A DNA stretch of 60,090 nt from Methanolobus sp. (GCA_030154025.1 JASKKT010000007.1:1-60090); one strand, 5' to 3'; counted from the stretch's first letter, positions 46,204 to 55,696 are shown. Made by a program: numbers and translations. Notes: a model not told the origin generated them from the sequence alone.

Positions 46204-46352
46204 GAATATCGCCTGCCATCATTTCTTAATTACAACAAGAATTGCGTTTAGTATCATATATCATGGTGCATTTTCTTCTTAATAAAACTTCTCAGTTCAA
46301 GACAGGATGCTTAACCGGAAATATTTAAAAACAATGTGATAAATCAACGATC

Positions 46353-46634
46353 ATGGATATCTCCACGATAGTTCTTCTTTACCTTGTGGCTGTGAACCTG
46401 ATTGCCTTTCATCTGATGGGCAAGGATAAGAAAAAAGCTAAAACCCGCGGCAGCAGGATACCCGAGAAGACCCTTTTCCTCTGGGCCATCATTGGCGGAA
46501 GTATAGGCTCGATTGCAGGAATGCAGCACTTCCGCCACAAGACCCGGCATACGTCCTTTAAGATAGGAATGCCTCTCATCCTTATATTGCAGGTCTACTT
46601 CTTCGGAAGATATGTTATGGGCCTGATTTTCTGA
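46353..46634 (+). CDS. DUF1294 membrane protein
   Basis: A 93-residue small membrane protein with three hydrophobic stretches and the diagnostic DUF1294 sequence RIPEKTLFLWAIIGGSIGS followed by RHKT. Function unknown. TATA-like ATATTTAAAA lies about 40 bases upstream; the leader is short. Confidence 0.88.
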   Translation: MDISTIVLLYLVAVNLIAFHLMGKDKKKAKTRGSRIPEKTLFLWAIIGGSIGSIAGMQHFRHKTRHTSFKIGMPLILILQVYFFGRYVMGLIF

Positions 46635-46655
46635 CCAGCTTCAAAAGTGGCTGGC

Positions 46656-47012
46656 TCAGAAGCCCAGCCTTTCCATTTCCTTGAGCACCTGGGGTGAGAC
46701 ATCCGTGAAGTTCTGGATGCCGCCGGTCCATGCTGCTATCATCATCGCGTCCCTGACCTCTTCGGCAGTCGCCCCGAACTTCTTGAGTCTCTGGAGTATC
46801 TTGACAGCGCTCTCAGTCTTAAGGCTGGAGCAGGCGATTGCAAACACCAGCAGATGCTTATCCTTCTTTGAAAGCCCTCCCTCCCGGTCTGCCCAGACCG
46901 CACTGTAGAAACCTGCAAGTCCTTCCCCAAAGGTTTCATCCATCTGTTTTGCGTAGCGGACCGACCTTGGCTGGAAGCCCTTTACTTCATTTACCTCTAT
47001 CTCTTCTGCCAT
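46656..47012 (-). CDS. Carboxymuconolactone decarboxylase-family protein without CxxC
   Basis: A 118-residue CMD-family protein with the usual helical fold (LSKKDKHLLVFAIACSSLKTESAVKILQRLKKFGATAEEVRDAMMIAAW). The CxxC active-site pair seen in AhpD is reduced to a single Cys (ACSSLKTE), so disulfide chemistry as in AhpD is unlikely. ATG 47012 (MAEEIEV) is preferred over ATG 47021. It is convergent with the DUF1294 gene. Confidence 0.88.
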   Translation of the reverse strand: MAEEIEVNEVKGFQPRSVRYAKQMDETFGEGLAGFYSAVWADREGGLSKKDKHLLVFAIACSSLKTESAVKILQRLKKFGATAEEVRDAMMIAAWTGGIQNFTDVSPQVLKEMERLGF

Positions 47013-47071
47013 ATTGATCATATCGGATTTGAGCAGGAAACAATTTAATGTTTTCTTTACATTAATCCTGC

Positions 47072-47656
47072 ATGAAAGAAACCATTGAATGGGACATCGA
47101 TGTCGGCATCCTCACAAACCGCTTCATCATGCTGGAAGTTGGAAGAGCCCTGTTCATTGCCTTCCTGTTCACTGCCATGGTCATCTCCATAATCATGCTT
47201 CCTTCACTGGTGGATGGTTCTCTCATCTCTGCAGGTGTCAATACTTCAGGATTCGGATATCTCCTTCTCATGATCGGTCTGTTATTCCTCTTCACGGCTG
47301 TCTTTATTGTGATCTATTATGGTAACAGTTACATGCTGTCCTATACTGTAGATGAGAAAGGTGTCAGGACTCTTACCCGGAAAGAACAGAGGTCCAGAAA
47401 TCGCGTAGCTAACACCCTGCTTATTATCGCGGGTATGCTGAGCCGAAGCCCTTCTGTTGCAGGTGCCGGTATGATTGCTGCAGGCAGGCAGGACCAGTTC
47501 CTCAGATGGAAGGATGTCAGGAAGGTGGTATTCCATCCTAAATACCATACTATTGTGCTCAGGGGTGGATATGGGATTAAAAGTATCATCTTCTGTACTC
47601 AGGAGAGGTACGACCCTGTATCCTTGTTCGTTAAGTCTCAGTGCAGGACTCAATGA
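47072..47656 (+). CDS. Membrane protein with PH-like C-terminal domain, unknown
   Basis: A 194-residue protein with two N-terminal membrane segments (about 25-45 and 62-85) and a cytosolic beta-rich region (YTVDEKGVRTLTRKEQRS...FLRWKDVRKVVFHPKYHTIVLRGG) that recalls a YcxB/bacterial PH-type domain. No family is assigned with certainty. It lies 58 bases before the DUF2115 gene. Confidence 0.8.
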   Translation: MKETIEWDIDVGILTNRFIMLEVGRALFIAFLFTAMVISIIMLPSLVDGSLISAGVNTSGFGYLLLMIGLLFLFTAVFIVIYYGNSYMLSYTVDEKGVRTLTRKEQRSRNRVANTLLIIAGMLSRSPSVAGAGMIAAGRQDQFLRWKDVRKVVFHPKYHTIVLRGGYGIKSIIFCTQERYDPVSLFVKSQCRTQ

Positions 47657-47714
47657 TGCATTTAGCCAGCTCCAGGTAATATCTATAATAAGCATAAACA
47701 AGATATTTCCTTGA

Positions 47715-48224
47715 ATGGATTCCACGGAGCTGCTGCATATCTTGAGAGAGGAGGCCCGGAAAATATCCAATGAGGACATATGCCTGGCAAGGGCTGCAAT
47801 TTTGGATAGTGTTCAGAATTTGCCTGAGAAATACAGGAAAGCCTACTCATCGGACTATTTTGCCTATCTGTACAGGGCCTTCCAGGAATTGAGGACATGT
47901 GCGCCATCAGATGAAACTGAGCCTGTAGACATGAATGAGTATACGGACCTGCTTGCGAGAATGAACCTGCAGAACAATGGATGTAACGTCAAGAAAAGGG
48001 CTTTTCATCGATTTGCAGTCGTGGTCATTCCCTATATTGCCTTCATTGCAAAAAAAACTATACATCCGGCGGGCATGATCTTTCCCGGAGGGCTTGCGGT
48101 AGCTTTCCATGAAGGTGAATATTACTGCCCCGTCAAGAATAAGCAGTCGGATGTCGAGATGGCGTTATGTGATTTCTGCAAGTGCAGGGATAGCCGGGAG
48201 CTGGAGGAAGATGTACGGGAGTAA
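47715..48224 (+). CDS. DUF2115 (UPF0305) family protein
   Basis: A 169-residue methanogen-type protein of the DUF2115 family. The helical N-terminal half has LRTCAPSDETEPVD; the C-terminal half has FPGGLAVAFHEGEYYCPVKNKQSDVEMALCDFCKC, with four cysteines that could bind metal. Function unknown. Confidence 0.85.
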   Translation: MDSTELLHILREEARKISNEDICLARAAILDSVQNLPEKYRKAYSSDYFAYLYRAFQELRTCAPSDETEPVDMNEYTDLLARMNLQNNGCNVKKRAFHRFAVVVIPYIAFIAKKTIHPAGMIFPGGLAVAFHEGEYYCPVKNKQSDVEMALCDFCKCRDSRELEEDVRE

Positions 48225-48231
48225 GGAGGCT

Positions 48232-48273
48232 ATGGTTTTCAAGAAGCAAAAGGGTGAAAATCCGCTAAGTTAG
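48232..48273 (+). CDS. 13-codon micro-ORF with strong RBS
   Basis: ATG 48232 is preceded by AAGGAGG (48223-48229), seven bases after the DUF2115 stop, and encodes MVFKKQKGENPLS before TAG. The SD is good, but the peptide is very short; it may be a coupled leader or the remains of a deleted gene. The following 250 bases (48274-48523) hold no other ORF that I can support. Confidence 0.3.
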   Translation: MVFKKQKGENPLS

Positions 48274-48523
48274 AAATACTCATACTAACAACGTTCAATG
48301 ATATATGGCACTTACTGAGTATGCAGAGCTCCTACAATAGCGATTCCTTTCGCTTTCTGTGTTCGTTGTCAAATCGGTGTTCTTCTTAGTGCACAGATTT
48401 TCTTCAGCACTTCAGATACTTTACCGGTTTGCCATTCACCAAAAGATATAAATTGAATCTTCTACCCACAATGCCTCATTTTAATGTATACTGCCCCTTT
48501 CGTTTGAAATAGGAAATCTTCAA

Positions 48524-48820
48524 ATGAAATACTCAAACACCATTTCAAAAGATAGTTTTACCTCAAAGGCAGCCTTGCTTATCAGCTTGGCTGTAGTTGT
48601 ATTCTACTTACTGACAGAGCACAGGGCGCACCTTGTGGAATATTCAAACTATATCATTCTCTTCGCTTTCATACTGATGCATGTCTTCATGCATAAAGGG
48701 CATGGAGGACATAAAGGATGTGGGGGACACTATCACGGAACGCAGAAGCATAAGGGTGCAGAGAAAGGAAATAAGGAGTGCACAGAGGGACTGGCTGGGA
48801 AGCCGCTATCCAGGCATTGA
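48524..48820 (+). CDS. DUF2933-type small membrane protein
   Basis: A 98-residue protein with two membrane segments (about 16-32 and 39-55) followed by a His/Gly-rich KGHGGHKGCGGHYHG tail, as in DUF2933 proteins, which are often found with copper-related or isoprenylcysteine-methyltransferase-like genes. The last 30 residues depart from the family and overlap the next reading frame, so its 3' end is probably chimaeric (see the pseudogene entry). Confidence 0.7.
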   Translation: MKYSNTISKDSFTSKAALLISLAVVVFYLLTEHRAHLVEYSNYIILFAFILMHVFMHKGHGGHKGCGGHYHGTQKHKGAEKGNKECTEGLAGKPLSRH

Positions 48821-49220
48821 CATTCTATCCCATAATGCAGGCCACTTATGGTACACACTTCTTGGCTTTGAGGGGGAACCTCATCTCAGTCTCTTTCATA
48901 TAGTCAGTAGTGTTTTCATCCTCGGAGGTCTCTACCTACTGGCGAGTGCGTGGGGTGTGCTGTACAAAGCCCAACAAAACAAGACTTTAGCTACCAAGGG
49001 TCTTTATGCTTACGTACGTCATCCTCAGTATGATGCATTTATTCTGGTCATGATAGGGTTTTTGATCCAATGGTCCACTATCCTCACGTTATTGATGTTC
49101 CCTGTACTGGTATGGAGCTACTTCCTTCTGGCAAAACGTGAGGAAAAAATGTTTTGGCAGACTTTGGCGAAGAATATTCCAGTTATATGGCAAAAACCCC
49201 TGCATTCATACCGCATCTGA
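48681..49220 (+). pseudogene. Truncated isoprenylcysteine-methyltransferase-like membrane protein
   Basis: The reading frame matches the C-terminal two thirds of an ICMT/NnrU-like membrane methyltransferase: SRYPGIDILSHNAGHLWYTL, a membrane segment, LYAYVRHPQYDAFILVMIGFLIQW and WSYFLLAKREEKMF. From 48681 to about 48790 it is only the out-of-frame shadow of the DUF2933 gene, and the expected N-terminal membrane segments are missing. This suggests a deletion that joined the 3' end of the DUF2933 gene to the middle of the methyltransferase gene. An internal start near the first real methyltransferase residues cannot be excluded. Confidence 0.65.
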
Positions 49221-49337
49221 GATGACAGGGTGGTTTGAGAGCGTCTTTTTGAACAAAGTAAATTAATACCAGAACTGTGAATGGGACCGACGACAAAGCA
49301 AGGTCCCATATACTATTGAGTCATACCTTAATTTCAA

Positions 49338-50363
49338 GTGTTATTCCTGAAGAATTACCTTAAGATCTCAGCTAATGAACTGCCTTCAAGAGCCGGGCTC
49401 TTGAAAAGGATTCCTGCAGTCTTTAGTGATAATTCTTGTGAAGAAGAGCTCTGGAAGATTCATGAAGAATACATGGGGAAATACAGGGAATATAAAACAC
49501 GGATCTACTGCTTCAATGAGGACATCAGCCAGGCAAAAGCAGAGAAGAGTCTTCTTGACCTGAAGATAAGGATTGCGGAAAGAGTCATCGGGAATTGCCA
49601 TCTGTGCCAGCGCCGGTGTGGTGTGGACAGGAACAGAGGCGAGAAGGGGTTTTGCAGGCTTACGGATACTTCCAGGTACGCTGCCGAGTTCCTGCACATG
49701 GGTGAGGAACCGGAACTTGTGCCATCACATACGATATTCTTTACCGGGTGTGTGTTTTCATGTGCCTACTGCCAGAACTGGGACATATCCATGCACCCTG
49801 AGAGCGGGAGAGAGGTAAGTCCTGCGGAACTTGCCCGCAGGATCGATCAAATACGGCTTAAAGGAGCCAGGAACCTGAACCTGGTGACACCCACTCCACA
49901 CCTTCACAATATACTGAAGATCATAAGGGAAATATCCGTAAATACGCCTGTAGTATGGAATTCCAATACGTATCACTCTCCTGAGGCCGGAAAGCTGCTT
50001 GAGGGCGTGGTGGACGTGTTCCTTGCGGATCTCAAGTACGGGAACAATGAGTGCGCGCTGAGATACTCCAACGCGAAGGAGTATGTGGAAACCGTGACGT
50101 CCAACCTGGTATTTGCAAGCCGTGATGCGGAAATACTGATGCGCCACCTCGTGCTCCCCGGACATCTTGATTGTTGTACCCGAAAGGTCGTTGACTGGAC
50201 TGCCAGTAACATCCCTGAGATTCGCTTTAACCTTATGTTCCAGTACAGGCCGGAGTATCTTGCATGCAGGTATCCTGAGATAAACAGGTGCCTGAGCCGT
50301 CAGGAGATGGAAAGGGCCATAGGAATGGTAAAAGAAGCAGGACTGAAGGATGTGTTACTTTGA
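49338..50363 (+). CDS. PflX-like radical SAM protein
   Basis: A 341-residue radical SAM protein of the PflX/COG1313 type. The SAM-binding cluster motif is Cys138-xxx-Cys142-xx-Cys145 (GCVFSCAYCQNW). An N-terminal set of cysteines (Cys87, Cys90, Cys94, Cys106) likely binds a second cluster or zinc. TPTPHLHNILKII and HLVLPGHLDCC follow. The target is unknown. The start is uncertain (GTG 49338, no obvious SD); the conserved region starts near residue 80. Confidence 0.88.
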   Translation: MLFLKNYLKISANELPSRAGLLKRIPAVFSDNSCEEELWKIHEEYMGKYREYKTRIYCFNEDISQAKAEKSLLDLKIRIAERVIGNCHLCQRRCGVDRNRGEKGFCRLTDTSRYAAEFLHMGEEPELVPSHTIFFTGCVFSCAYCQNWDISMHPESGREVSPAELARRIDQIRLKGARNLNLVTPTPHLHNILKIIREISVNTPVVWNSNTYHSPEAGKLLEGVVDVFLADLKYGNNECALRYSNAKEYVETVTSNLVFASRDAEILMRHLVLPGHLDCCTRKVVDWTASNIPEIRFNLMFQYRPEYLACRYPEINRCLSRQEMERAIGMVKEAGLKDVLL

Positions 50364-50428
50364 GAACCCGGGCTTTCTTTAGCCGGATATTCCTGCAAGT
50401 GCTTTAAAAATAATCACACATGCTGATT

Positions 50429-50626
50429 TCAATGATATGCCGGGTAGGCAAATATCCATGTCAAACCCCCAAGAATCCCGGCAATCAAGCTACAGCTCCC
50501 CTCTTCCAGATTGGTGAAATACATTAGTATGACAAAGAGCAAAACTGAAAAAATGCCTGTGACAGATGCTTTCTTTGTATCCTGGAATTTTAGATAGTGG
50601 ACAATAAAAGCTGTCATGAATGGCAT
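50429..50626 (-). CDS. Possible small two-helix membrane protein
   Basis: A 65-residue frame with two membrane segments (about 24-38 and 47-62) separated by a short acidic loop. No clear SD precedes the ATG, and a partly overlapping plus-strand frame competes for the first 30 bases. It is plausible as a small membrane protein but unsupported by family recognition. Confidence 0.35.
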   Translation of the reverse strand: MPFMTAFIVHYLKFQDTKKASVTGIFSVLLFVILMYFTNLEEGSCSLIAGILGGLTWIFAYPAYH

Positions 50627-50845
50627 AAAGGACAGTCTCTAGAAGCAAAAGAAGCAAGAAATGAATGCTCAGGTATCTCAAGCATCAATATCGTTCCTCT
50701 AGCAGATGAGTTAAGAGAATGCCTTGAGCGCATGGTAGCTGGAAATATGGATGAAGACCTTATCGAGTATGTCAGGGAAGAACTCGCTTTTCGTGAAGAA
50801 CAAGATAGAGAGTACCAAAATAGATTAAATTTTATTAGAACGTAG
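50597..50845 (+). CDS. Possible small acidic helical protein
   Basis: An 82-residue frame starting at GTG 50597. From about residue 33 the sequence (LADELRECLERMVAGNMDEDLIEYVREELAFREEQDREYQNRL) has the charge pattern of a real helical protein; the first 30 residues do not. The true start may be internal. No family recognised. Confidence 0.4.
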   Translation: MDNKSCHEWHKGQSLEAKEARNECSGISSINIVPLADELRECLERMVAGNMDEDLIEYVREELAFREEQDREYQNRLNFIRT

Positions 50846-50886
50846 AGTCCATAGGGAATAGGTTTTACAGAGCCGCTCTGGAATTG

Positions 50887-50937
50887 TTATATTATCGAAA
50901 TGGTGCCTATAATACTCTCAATCCCATCGCTTGCCAT
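50887..50937 (-). CDS. 16-codon ORF directly after hsdM
   Basis: ATG 50937 lies four bases past the hsdM stop and has GGAGAATG as SD. It encodes MASDGIESIIGTISII and then stops at TAA. It may be a truncated remnant of a further RM-operon gene cut off by the rearrangement that placed 50.4-50.9 kb here, or a coupled peptide. Confidence 0.3.
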   Translation of the reverse strand: MASDGIESIIGTISII

Positions 50938-50941
50938 TGTT

Positions 50942-52432
50942 TCATTCTCCGTTCCCGTTGAGCGTTATCACAATCTCTCTGAAGCTCTCTAAACCCGCTT
51001 CAATATTCTCGATTATCTCATTTGCAAGTACATCGGGATCAGGAAGGTTATCCAGGTCTGCAAGGCTTTTGTCCTTAAGCCAGAATATATCAAGATTTGT
51101 CTTGTCCCGTGCCACAATTTCCTCATAGCTGAACCTGCGGAAGCGGCCCTCTGGATTCTCTTCACTCCACGTTTCTTTGCGCTTGTGCCGGTCTTCGGGA
51201 TTATAACACCTTATGAAATCCTCAAGGTCAGCGTATTTCATGGGATTCTTTTTCAGTGTGTGATGCACGTTAGTTCTATAATCATATATCCACACTTCCT
51301 TGGTCCAAGGATCTTTGGATGCTTCTTTTGCCTCGAAGAATAGCACGTTTGCCTTTACACCATGGGCATAGAATATGCCTGTAGGCAGGCGCAGTATAGT
51401 GTGCAGTTCAGTGGTCTCCATGAGCTTCTTGCGCACAGTTTCACCTGCCCCTCCTTCGAAGAGAACGTTGTCTGGAAGCACAACTGCTGCCTTACCTCCT
51501 GTTTTTAGAATGGTATGAATATGCTGCACGAAGTTTAGCTGTTTGTTACTGGTAGTGACCCAGAAGTCCTGACGGTTGTACGTCAGGTCTTCTTTCTCCA
51601 GTTCCCCTTCCTCATTGGTAAAGGTCATGCTGCTCTTCTTACCGAAGGGAGGATTGGTCAGAACATAATCGTAGCGATCCCCTGCATCGGTTATGAGTGC
51701 ATCAGACACGGATATCATAGGCTGTCCGCCGATTTCTCCAATGTTATGCAGGAATAGGTTCATCAGAGCAAGCCTGCGAGTACCGGGAACAATCTCATTG
51801 CCTCCAAAAGTCTGTTTCTTCAGAAAACGACTTTGTTCGCGGTCAAGCTGGTAATGTGATGTGAGGAAGTCGTAGGCCGCCAGGAAAAAACCGCCTGTAC
51901 CACAACAAGGATCGCCGATGGTCTTCATTGGCTGTGGGCGCAGGCATTCAACCATGACCCTGATGAGCGGCCTGGGTGTGAAATACTGCCCGGCTCCGCT
52001 CTTTGTGTCCTCTGCGTTCTTCTGCAGCAGTCCCTCGTATATCTCACCCTTGGTGTCAACACCCATCATGACCCAGCTTTCCTTGTCGATCATGTCTATG
52101 ACCTTGTAGAGCATGGCAGGGTCGCTGATCTTGTTCTGGGCCTTGAGGAATATCTGCCCGAGCATCCCCGGCTTTTTACCCAGCTCATCCAGCAGGTTCC
52201 TGTAGTGAGTGTCAAGCTCAGCTCCTCGCTTCTGCTTAAGCACGTCCCACCTGTACTCTTCCGGGATGCCGATGTCCCTGCCATAGGGGGGTTTCCTGTA
52301 CTCATCTGCCATCTTCAGGAATATTAGAAAGGTCAACTGCTCCAGATAATCGCCATAGCTTACGCCCCCGTCACGCAGCACATTACAGAAGCTCCATACT
52401 TTGGATACGATGGATGATGTGTTTTCGGACAT
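50942..52432 (-). CDS. hsdM: Type I restriction-modification N6-adenine methyltransferase HsdM
   Basis: A 496-residue modification subunit. The SAM-binding motif DPCCGTGGF is at 174-182, and catalytic NPPF is at 260-263. An N-terminal HsdM_N helical domain covers about 8-130. Together with HsdS it methylates adenine in a bipartite target. G+C is higher than in the flanking DUF262 gene. It starts one base after the stop of the DUF262/DUF1524 gene. Confidence 0.96.
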   Translation of the reverse strand: MSENTSSIVSKVWSFCNVLRDGGVSYGDYLEQLTFLIFLKMADEYRKPPYGRDIGIPEEYRWDVLKQKRGAELDTHYRNLLDELGKKPGMLGQIFLKAQNKISDPAMLYKVIDMIDKESWVMMGVDTKGEIYEGLLQKNAEDTKSGAGQYFTPRPLIRVMVECLRPQPMKTIGDPCCGTGGFFLAAYDFLTSHYQLDREQSRFLKKQTFGGNEIVPGTRRLALMNLFLHNIGEIGGQPMISVSDALITDAGDRYDYVLTNPPFGKKSSMTFTNEEGELEKEDLTYNRQDFWVTTSNKQLNFVQHIHTILKTGGKAAVVLPDNVLFEGGAGETVRKKLMETTELHTILRLPTGIFYAHGVKANVLFFEAKEASKDPWTKEVWIYDYRTNVHHTLKKNPMKYADLEDFIRCYNPEDRHKRKETWSEENPEGRFRRFSYEEIVARDKTNLDIFWLKDKSLADLDNLPDPDVLANEIIENIEAGLESFREIVITLNGNGE

Positions 52433-52433
52433 A

Positions 52434-54284
52434 TTAATTCCAGACTATTTTTATCATTTTAAAGAGCAATCTTTGTCGACTTTCCAGTTCATCTGGGCCG
52501 AATTTGCTGTTAAATGGAATGAGCTCATTAAGCGCATATTTATTCTTAAAATCCTTCAAATCTAGCTTTGATTTGTAGAAGTCTTCTCTCAGTGTTTCAT
52601 TCCAGTATAAAGTGTTGTCATATGATTTCAGTTTCTGCAGATACGGCTCATTATTGCTTGAAATATTATCTTTTCCTTTCAACAGGAGTATTCCGCCAAG
52701 CCTATTTCTTTCCTGTTCGAATACATCATCGTCATTATTGAAGAGTTTGAGGTTTTCTTCGTTTCGTGATAGGATGTGTTCTATATGAAAACCTGTTTTT
52801 GAACCTGTCTTTGTAACTAAATCCTCAAAGTTATGTTTCATATTCAATTTATTGTTATCTGCAATGAATTTTTCAATGCGGGCAAAAAAATACCTTTTAA
52901 ATCTCATATTGAGATTAATACCGGTATTTCTGAAAAAGGCATATTGTATAGGCTCACTTGCTTCAGAGTTCCTTCTATTTGACAACTGTTCAAGCAAATA
53001 TTTATCGAAAACTGGTCTTATACAATCTAAAGGCTCATCTCTAATTTCACTTGATATTTTGTATAAAGTCTGACTGAATATATTGCTTTCGTAAGCATTT
53101 TGGATCTGTAGTAGTGAGAAAATGCGATCTAACTCATAAGATATCCTTTTTATTTTTTCTTCTTCTTCATCATCATTGAGTTTGCAGGATGATAGTATTA
53201 ACAGGAATTGCCCATCCATTTCATTCAATCGATTAAAGAAAACATGTTCATAAGAACTATCATATTTCGAATAAGCCTTCCACATCCTCAGATACAGGTT
53301 AGTGTAATAAGTGAACGTTTGTTCAAGAAAACGTTTTACCTCAGAAGGGTTATGTTTCAGTTTTAAATAACTGTTAACATCATTGCTGAACATTTCCCTG
53401 TGGTAGTCACCGTCAAAGCGCTTTCCTTCAGCCTGAGTATTTGAGAACTTAGCTTTTAGGAAATATCTGAAAAAGGTGTCAATCTCGTCTTCTTTAAAGT
53501 GATTGATTGCTTGGATTTGTTTTTCCCAGAGTCCATTGTAGTCTTTCGCATCTAACTCTATTTTATCAATCTGTCCTAAAAGTTTTCCTTTTAGTATCTC
53601 GTAGGGCTTAAGTTTAACACCTCTATCATTAATCACTTCAAATATCATTGGAACATTAGTCTGTTCAACTGATAAGTTGATTAGCACTAGGCGGTAAAGG
53701 AAATACATAACAAAGGTTTCAAACTGATGTTTATCAGTTAATTGCTCATCGAGATATTTGCCTATAACTTGATAATTAAGAAGCATATTGATAGCTGTAA
53801 TACCACTTGATGCATCCATTTCTTTGAAGTCTTTCTGGCCTTCAAAAAGGTCTGATAACATTTGTTTATGTTTCTCATGGTTCATCCAGAAGGAGTATTC
53901 CATTCCGGCAAAGCCTGCAATTTTGTTTTCTAGCCACTTTTCTGTTTTTGAATTATATTTCTTAGACAGGTGGAACAATTTAATCAAAATCAAAGTAAGG
54001 GTAGTCAGTCTCTGTTGTCCGTCAACAACATAGACTTTTCCTCCAATTGTATTAGTAACGTACGTGTTCAAATAATACCATGGATAATGGCTAGAAATGA
54101 CTTCAGGGGTTGGATCAAGAGCCTTTTTAACCTGATACTCTTGGCTGAATCGGTAAAAAATATCGTCTAACAAGCGCTCAACAGGTTCTTTAGTCCATTT
54201 GTAGTCACGCTGGTAGAAATCAATATAGTATGTGGTATTTGAGAACAGTTTATCAATGTTTTGTTTATCTGGTGAAATATCCAT
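52434..54284 (-). CDS. DUF262-DUF1524 (GmrSD-like) defence protein inside the RM locus
   Basis: A 616-residue protein with an N-terminal DUF262/ParB-like NTPase region (FYQRDYKW at 23-30, VVDGQQRLTTL at 87-97) and a C-terminal DUF1524 HNH-type nuclease region with HIEHILSRN near residue 500. This is the architecture of GmrSD, a type IV nuclease against modified phage DNA. It sits between hsdS (three-base gap) and hsdM (one-base gap), so it is coupled with a type I system. Codons are A/T-rich, unlike hsdM, which suggests separate acquisition. Confidence 0.9.
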   Translation of the reverse strand: MDISPDKQNIDKLFSNTTYYIDFYQRDYKWTKEPVERLLDDIFYRFSQEYQVKKALDPTPEVISSHYPWYYLNTYVTNTIGGKVYVVDGQQRLTTLTLILIKLFHLSKKYNSKTEKWLENKIAGFAGMEYSFWMNHEKHKQMLSDLFEGQKDFKEMDASSGITAINMLLNYQVIGKYLDEQLTDKHQFETFVMYFLYRLVLINLSVEQTNVPMIFEVINDRGVKLKPYEILKGKLLGQIDKIELDAKDYNGLWEKQIQAINHFKEDEIDTFFRYFLKAKFSNTQAEGKRFDGDYHREMFSNDVNSYLKLKHNPSEVKRFLEQTFTYYTNLYLRMWKAYSKYDSSYEHVFFNRLNEMDGQFLLILSSCKLNDDEEEEKIKRISYELDRIFSLLQIQNAYESNIFSQTLYKISSEIRDEPLDCIRPVFDKYLLEQLSNRRNSEASEPIQYAFFRNTGINLNMRFKRYFFARIEKFIADNNKLNMKHNFEDLVTKTGSKTGFHIEHILSRNEENLKLFNNDDDVFEQERNRLGGILLLKGKDNISSNNEPYLQKLKSYDNTLYWNETLREDFYKSKLDLKDFKNKYALNELIPFNSKFGPDELESRQRLLFKMIKIVWN

Positions 54285-54287
54285 GTT

Positions 54288-55577
54288 TTAAACACCTTCA
54301 CTCTTATTTTTCTTCTGGGCCTTGATTCTCTCCAACAACTTCTCAGCCGATTCCCAGTCCGGCGCCCTTCTTACTTCCTCCAGCTCCCTCTCATTGAGCA
54401 GTTTACCTTCGAACGCCTTTTTGAGAATGCTCTGCCGCAACGCCTCCGCCTTCTCCAGATTCTCCGCAATGTCCTGCTCCAGTTTATCGCAGACAGAGAG
54501 GCGCGTTTCTATTTGCTGGACGATGGCGTGTTGTTCGGGGAGGGAGCAGAGAGGAAAATTGATGGAAGATAAAATGGTTTGATTAAGGAATACCCTTGTA
54601 GAACCTTTACACAATTCTTTTACTTGTTCTCTTACATTTCCACCTTGAAAAAGATAAACAAAGTACTTTGTGGAAATAAGGTTACTATTTAGTCGTATTC
54701 TCATTAAATTTGTTGAAATAATCCCTTCTTTTGTCTTTTCAGGAATAGCACAAATCTCTCCAACAGTTCCTGACCTCGAAATAATAACATCATTTGGTTG
54801 GACTTTAAAAGCTTCCAGTTCATGAAATTTCATTTCAGTGATGAATATCTTATTCGGCATTCTAAATACACCTTCGCCAATGTTTTCTATTCCATAAACC
54901 GGAATCCCACTGGCTTGATGTTCATGTTTTTTTAAAGCTGTTCCAAATGGTCCAGTTTTCATACCCTTCTTTGAATCTTCTAAAATAGAATCAACTTTTA
55001 CCCAGTGCCAATTATCCGGCAGATCGGTCTGATGCTCCCGCCATTTTCTGGTAAGTTCGCCCTCGAATGCTTTCTTCAGCACCGCCTGCCTGTAAACTTT
55101 AAGCTGCTCCTGTGCCAGTTTGAGATTGGCGATGCCGTTGTCGAGGTCGCTGAAGAGCTGCTCGATCCTGGAGACTATGGCGCGCTGTTCGGGGAGGGGT
55201 GGGAGATCTACATTCAAATCATAAGCATCGTTTCTATTTAATCCCGGAATTGCTGTTGATTTATCAAGCCTACTTAGAACAAGAGATTTCAGCAAGAAAT
55301 ACGAGTATTTAAAATCTAAATATTCAGCCACTTTTACATAATAAGTAGTATCAATAGGCCAAAGATTATTTGTTTCGAATTCAACTTCACCCACTGCTCC
55401 CTTTCTTCCAATGATTATAGCCGGACCTTCAACTAAATATTCATCGTGAAAACCTACAATTCCATTTGAACCATAAACAGGATAGCTGCCAGTCTCTTTT
55501 CTTTCTTTTTTTGTGAGACTTTTTCCGTATTCAAAAGCAAACAAGTCTCCTATTTTACAGTTAACTGGTCCTTCCAT
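54288..55577 (-). CDS. hsdS: Type I restriction specificity subunit HsdS
   Basis: A 429-residue specificity subunit with two target-recognition domains (about 5-115 and 190-360). Each is followed by a conserved coiled-coil repeat: PLPEQRAIVSRIEQLFSDLD...LKKAFEGEL and SLPEQHAIVQQIETRLSVCD...LKKAFEGKL. It determines the DNA sequence recognised; the two half-sites cannot be predicted. The ATG at 55577 follows AAAGGTAGACACAT, and TATA-like CTATAAAAAG lies close upstream (about 55597-55606), so the promoter is here and hsdS starts a separate transcript from the hsdR side. Confidence 0.94.
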   Translation of the reverse strand: MEGPVNCKIGDLFAFEYGKSLTKKERKETGSYPVYGSNGIVGFHDEYLVEGPAIIIGRKGAVGEVEFETNNLWPIDTTYYVKVAEYLDFKYSYFLLKSLVLSRLDKSTAIPGLNRNDAYDLNVDLPPLPEQRAIVSRIEQLFSDLDNGIANLKLAQEQLKVYRQAVLKKAFEGELTRKWREHQTDLPDNWHWVKVDSILEDSKKGMKTGPFGTALKKHEHQASGIPVYGIENIGEGVFRMPNKIFITEMKFHELEAFKVQPNDVIISRSGTVGEICAIPEKTKEGIISTNLMRIRLNSNLISTKYFVYLFQGGNVREQVKELCKGSTRVFLNQTILSSINFPLCSLPEQHAIVQQIETRLSVCDKLEQDIAENLEKAEALRQSILKKAFEGKLLNERELEEVRRAPDWESAEKLLERIKAQKKNKSEGV

Positions 55578-55696
55578 ATGTGTCTACCTTTCATCTATCT
55601 TTTTATAGTTACCTCGTTTTAAAGCAATTTAATGGTAAATATGTTTTTTCTTGAAGTCTGCATTGATTTTTACAAGAACATTATATATTAGTATCA

